The notes under the pieces: generated by a model | Told to the model about the DNA's origin: nothing | The model's database searches: none | What the model saw: only the letters and a program-made list of their open reading frames with translations | Translations under genes and position numbers: made by a program | Assembly: GCA_021845555.1 (NCBI GenBank) | Contig: JAJZVS010000235.1 | Span: 1-6,245, forward strand | Origin: Pseudomonadota bacterium | GTDB lineage: Bacteria; Pseudomonadota; Alphaproteobacteria; Acetobacterales; Acetobacteraceae | DNA length: 6,245 nt | Direction: 5' to 3' | Shown: piece after piece, positions 4,822 to 6,245 of the stretch | Position numbering within the stretch: position 1 is the first letter of the stretch | How the letters are laid out: every line of letters starts with the position of its first letter

Positions 4822-5685
4822 ATGACCGATCCCGCCGCCGCATCGCCACAGGACACCGCACAGGCGCGCGCCTTCCTCGATCGCCTGGACGCCGCCGCCC
4901 AGCGGTGGGCGACGCCGTGCGGAACCGGCACGATGGCCTGGCGCGGCTGGGGCGAGGGTCCCGCGGCGCTGCTGCTGCACGGCGGGGCCGGCTCCTGGCG
5001 CCACTGGGCGCGCAACATCGCCGCGCTGGCGCGCACCCATCGCGTGGTCGCGGCCGATCTTCCGGGGCTCGGGGACTCCGCCCGCGCGCCGGAACCGATC
5101 GCGGCTGAGACGATCGCCGCGATCGTCTCAGCCGGACTCGCGACGGCGCTCGGCGCTGAAGATCCCTACGACCTGGTCGGGTTTTCCTTTGGCGGGGTGA
5201 TCGCCGGGGTGATGGCGGCGGGCGCCGGACCCCGCCTGCGCAGCCTCACCTTGTTCGGCACCGGCGGGCTCGGCCCGCCGAATCGCTCGGTCGAACTGGT
5301 CAAGCTGCGCGACCTGACGGGCGAAGCACGGGTGGCGGCGCATCGGGAAAACCTGCTGCGCATGATGCTTGCGGACCCGGCGCGGATCGATGCGCTGGCG
5401 TTGGAGATCCAGGAACAAAACACCAGCCGCGCGCGGCTCAACAGCAGCCCGATGTGGATCTCCCCGGTGCTGCACGATGCGCTGCCGCGCGTGCACGGTC
5501 CCGTACGGGGGATCTGGGGCGCGCACGAAATGCCCGACGCCGCGCTGCTCGAAGCGCGCATCGGCCTGCTGCGCCAGGCCCGCCCCGATGCCGCGGTCGA
5601 GGTCATACCCGACGCCGGCCATTGGGCATTCTACGAGGCCGCCGAACGCTGCAACACGCTGCTGGCACGAATCCTCGCGGCATAG
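4822..5685 (+). CDS. Alpha/beta hydrolase fold protein
   Basis: This is a 287-residue soluble protein of the alpha/beta hydrolase superfamily, normal in length for single-domain esterases, lactonases and C-C hydrolases. LLLHGGAGSWRHW (50-62) is the oxyanion-hole HG region. VVAADLPGLGDS (75-86) is the usual strand/loop after it. GFSFGG (120-125) is the nucleophile elbow with Ser122, and DAGHWAFYE (264-272) supplies His267. At the usual catalytic-acid position (WGxxD) the sequence is WGAHEMPD (232-239), giving Glu236 or perhaps Asp239. There is no signal peptide. The start has GGGAG (4810-4814) 7 nt upstream. It follows the MFS gene by 111 bp in the same direction and may be co-transcribed. Context suggests hydrolysis of an imported ester or of a pathway intermediate such as a thioester or ring-cleavage product; sequence alone does not decide. 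A perfect 33-bp palindrome lies within the gene at codons 94-104. Confidence 0.87.
   Translation: MTDPAAASPQDTAQARAFLDRLDAAAQRWATPCGTGTMAWRGWGEGPAALLLHGGAGSWRHWARNIAALARTHRVVAADLPGLGDSARAPEPIAAETIAAIVSAGLATALGAEDPYDLVGFSFGGVIAGVMAAGAGPRLRSLTLFGTGGLGPPNRSVELVKLRDLTGEARVAAHRENLLRMMLADPARIDALALEIQEQNTSRARLNSSPMWISPVLHDALPRVHGPVRGIWGAHEMPDAALLEARIGLLRQARPDAAVEVIPDAGHWAFYEAAERCNTLLARILAA
5102..5134. repeat. Perfect 33-bp palindrome inside the hydrolase coding sequence
   Basis: CGGCTGAGACGATCGC (5102-5117) is followed by one base (C5118) and then by its exact reverse complement, GCGATCGTCTCAGCCG (5119-5134). The reading frame passes straight through it, encoding about AAETIAAIVSA (residues 94-104), a helix-like segment between the strand ending in GLGDS and the nucleophile elbow. 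The structure could form a very stable hairpin in mRNA or a cruciform in DNA. Confidence 0.85.
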
Positions 5686-5695
5686 CGCGCGACAC

Positions 5696-5717
5696 GCCCC
5701 CTGAGCGGGGCCAGGGG
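5696..5717 (+). terminator. Possible transcription terminator after the hydrolase gene
   Basis: Two alternative stems exist just after the hydrolase stop: GCCCC (5696-5700) with GGGGC (5707-5711), or CCCCTG (5698-5703) with CAGGGG (5712-5717). CTGATTCTTGT follows, a weak U-containing tail. It may end the transporter-hydrolase transcript, but the tail is too poor for certainty. Confidence 0.35.
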
Positions 5718-5725
5718 CTGATTCT

Positions 5726-5802
5726 TGTCCGGCCGCAACCGGATGGTGGTTGACAACCCGGACATAAGGTACTCAGGTACCGTTTTGCGGTCATATGTCC
5801 GG
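5726..5802. promoter_or_regulatory. Promoter/operator region upstream of the ABC binding-protein gene
   Basis: A TTGACA hexamer (5750-5755) lies within the palindrome GGTTGACAACC (5748-5758). Immediately after it, CCGGACATA (5758-5766) is matched by its exact reverse complement TATGTCCGG (5794-5802). Between those arms lies the palindrome GGTAC-TCAG-GTACC (5768-5781). A further half-site, TGTCCGG, occurs at 5726-5732, so the heptamer appears three times, once inverted. No good -10 box is found 16-18 bp after TTGACA, which fits an activator-dependent promoter or a promoter placed elsewhere. The 263-bp spacer (5686-5948) contains no gene. From 5803 to 5948 nothing is seen except the ribosome-binding site. 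Confidence 0.5.
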
Positions 5803-5948
5803 CCTGCTCCGTCCCGCCGCCAGCCTCACCGATCCGCCGCGGCCCAGACCCAGCGGCCCCGATCTTCGCCTCGCCGCAACGTGCCGGCCGTCACACGAGC
5901 CGAACCGGATGCCCGACCGGGCACGGAGACAAGAAAGGAAGGGAAGCC

Positions 5949-6245
5949 ATGAAACGACGTGAGATCATCGCCGGCCTGGGATCGGCCGGCGCGCTCGCTC
6001 TGGCGGCGCCGCTGGCATCGCACCCCGCGCGCGCCGCCACCCGGCCGGTGCGAATCGGCGTGCTCACCGACATGTCGGGGCCGGCCAGCGATCTCAGCGG
6101 CCCCGGCTCGGTGATCGCTGCCCGTCTCGCGGTGGCCGACGCCGGCCCCGTGCTCGGCCATCCGGTGGAGATCGTGGTGGGCGACCACCAGTTGAAACCC
6201 GCGGTCGGCGCGGAGATCGCCGCCCGCTGGTACGACACCCAGGAT
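5949..6245 (+). CDS. ABC transporter periplasmic substrate-binding protein (LivK/branched-chain amino acid type), partial
   Basis: The frame is open from the ATG at 5949 to the window edge, giving 99 residues with the C-terminus missing; full-length members are around 400 residues. The N-terminus MKRREIIAGLGSAGALALAAP is a signal peptide. Its RR-x-I-I pattern before the hydrophobic stretch resembles a twin-arginine (Tat) signal, and cleavage is likely after A27-R28-A29. The mature start, RPVRIGVLTDMSGPASDLSGPGSVIAARLAVAD (32-64), is the characteristic first strand and ligand loop of type I periplasmic binding proteins of the Peripla_BP_6/LivK family. GHPVEIVVGDHQLKPAVGAEIAARW follows. A purine-rich AGGAAGGGA site lies just before the start. 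Such proteins deliver amino acids, aromatic acids or other carboxylates to a LivHMGF-type permease, which would be expected to the right. It may import the same substrate class as the MFS protein; this is inference. Confidence 0.9.
   Translation, partial: MKRREIIAGLGSAGALALAAPLASHPARAATRPVRIGVLTDMSGPASDLSGPGSVIAARLAVADAGPVLGHPVEIVVGDHQLKPAVGAEIAARWYDTQD

Noticed and set aside
3219..5108. Long plus-strand open frame (629 codons) overlapping the MFS and hydrolase genes in another frame
   Set aside because: Its translation is low-complexity, rich in His, Arg, Pro and Ala, and it crosses two genes with clear motifs; it is a frame shadow.

Overview
The window is very GC-rich, with strong G/C preference at third codon positions. 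Its genes look like alphaproteobacterial catabolic genes. Protein style (paired small MaoC proteins, an HMG-CoA-lyase-like enzyme, a LivK-type binding protein) suggests Rhodospirillales/Acetobacteraceae or a relative. This placement is an inference from gene style, not from a marker gene.

Left half, minus strand (about 2813 down to 1): an operon-like run of four genes. They are a MaoC N-terminal-type (FAS1-like) dehydratase subunit (2289-2813), a MaoC C-terminal-type catalytic hydratase subunit (1789-2280, 8 bp downstream), a divergent HMG-CoA-lyase-like TIM-barrel enzyme (490-1686), and a second MaoC N-terminal-type subunit paralogous to the first (426 to beyond the left edge). Together they look like a 'hydrate, then cleave' acyl-CoA module. 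An enoyl-CoA would be hydrated to a 3-hydroxyacyl-CoA and then split by a retro-Claisen/aldol lyase. The substrate is unknown.

Centre (2814-3315): a 502-bp non-coding divergent spacer containing several inverted repeats. It probably holds the promoters and operators for both directions.

Right half, plus strand: a 12-TM MFS transporter of the sugar-porter/metabolite:H+ symporter type (3316-4710), an alpha/beta hydrolase (4822-5685), then a 263-bp regulatory spacer with nested palindromes and three TGTCCGG half-sites. Last comes the start of a periplasmic substrate-binding protein of a branched-chain-amino-acid-type ABC importer (5949 to beyond the right edge). The whole window reads as an uptake-and-degradation cluster for an unidentified carboxylic acid or ester: two uptake systems, one hydrolase, and CoA-ester hydratases plus a lyase. 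No regulator, CoA ligase or CoA transferase is visible; these may lie outside the window.

The most notable points are the non-canonical active sites predicted for the lyase and the catalytic MaoC subunit, a perfect 33-bp palindrome inside the hydrolase coding sequence, and the cluster of dyads upstream of the binding-protein gene. No mobile element, CRISPR array or RNA gene was recognised.
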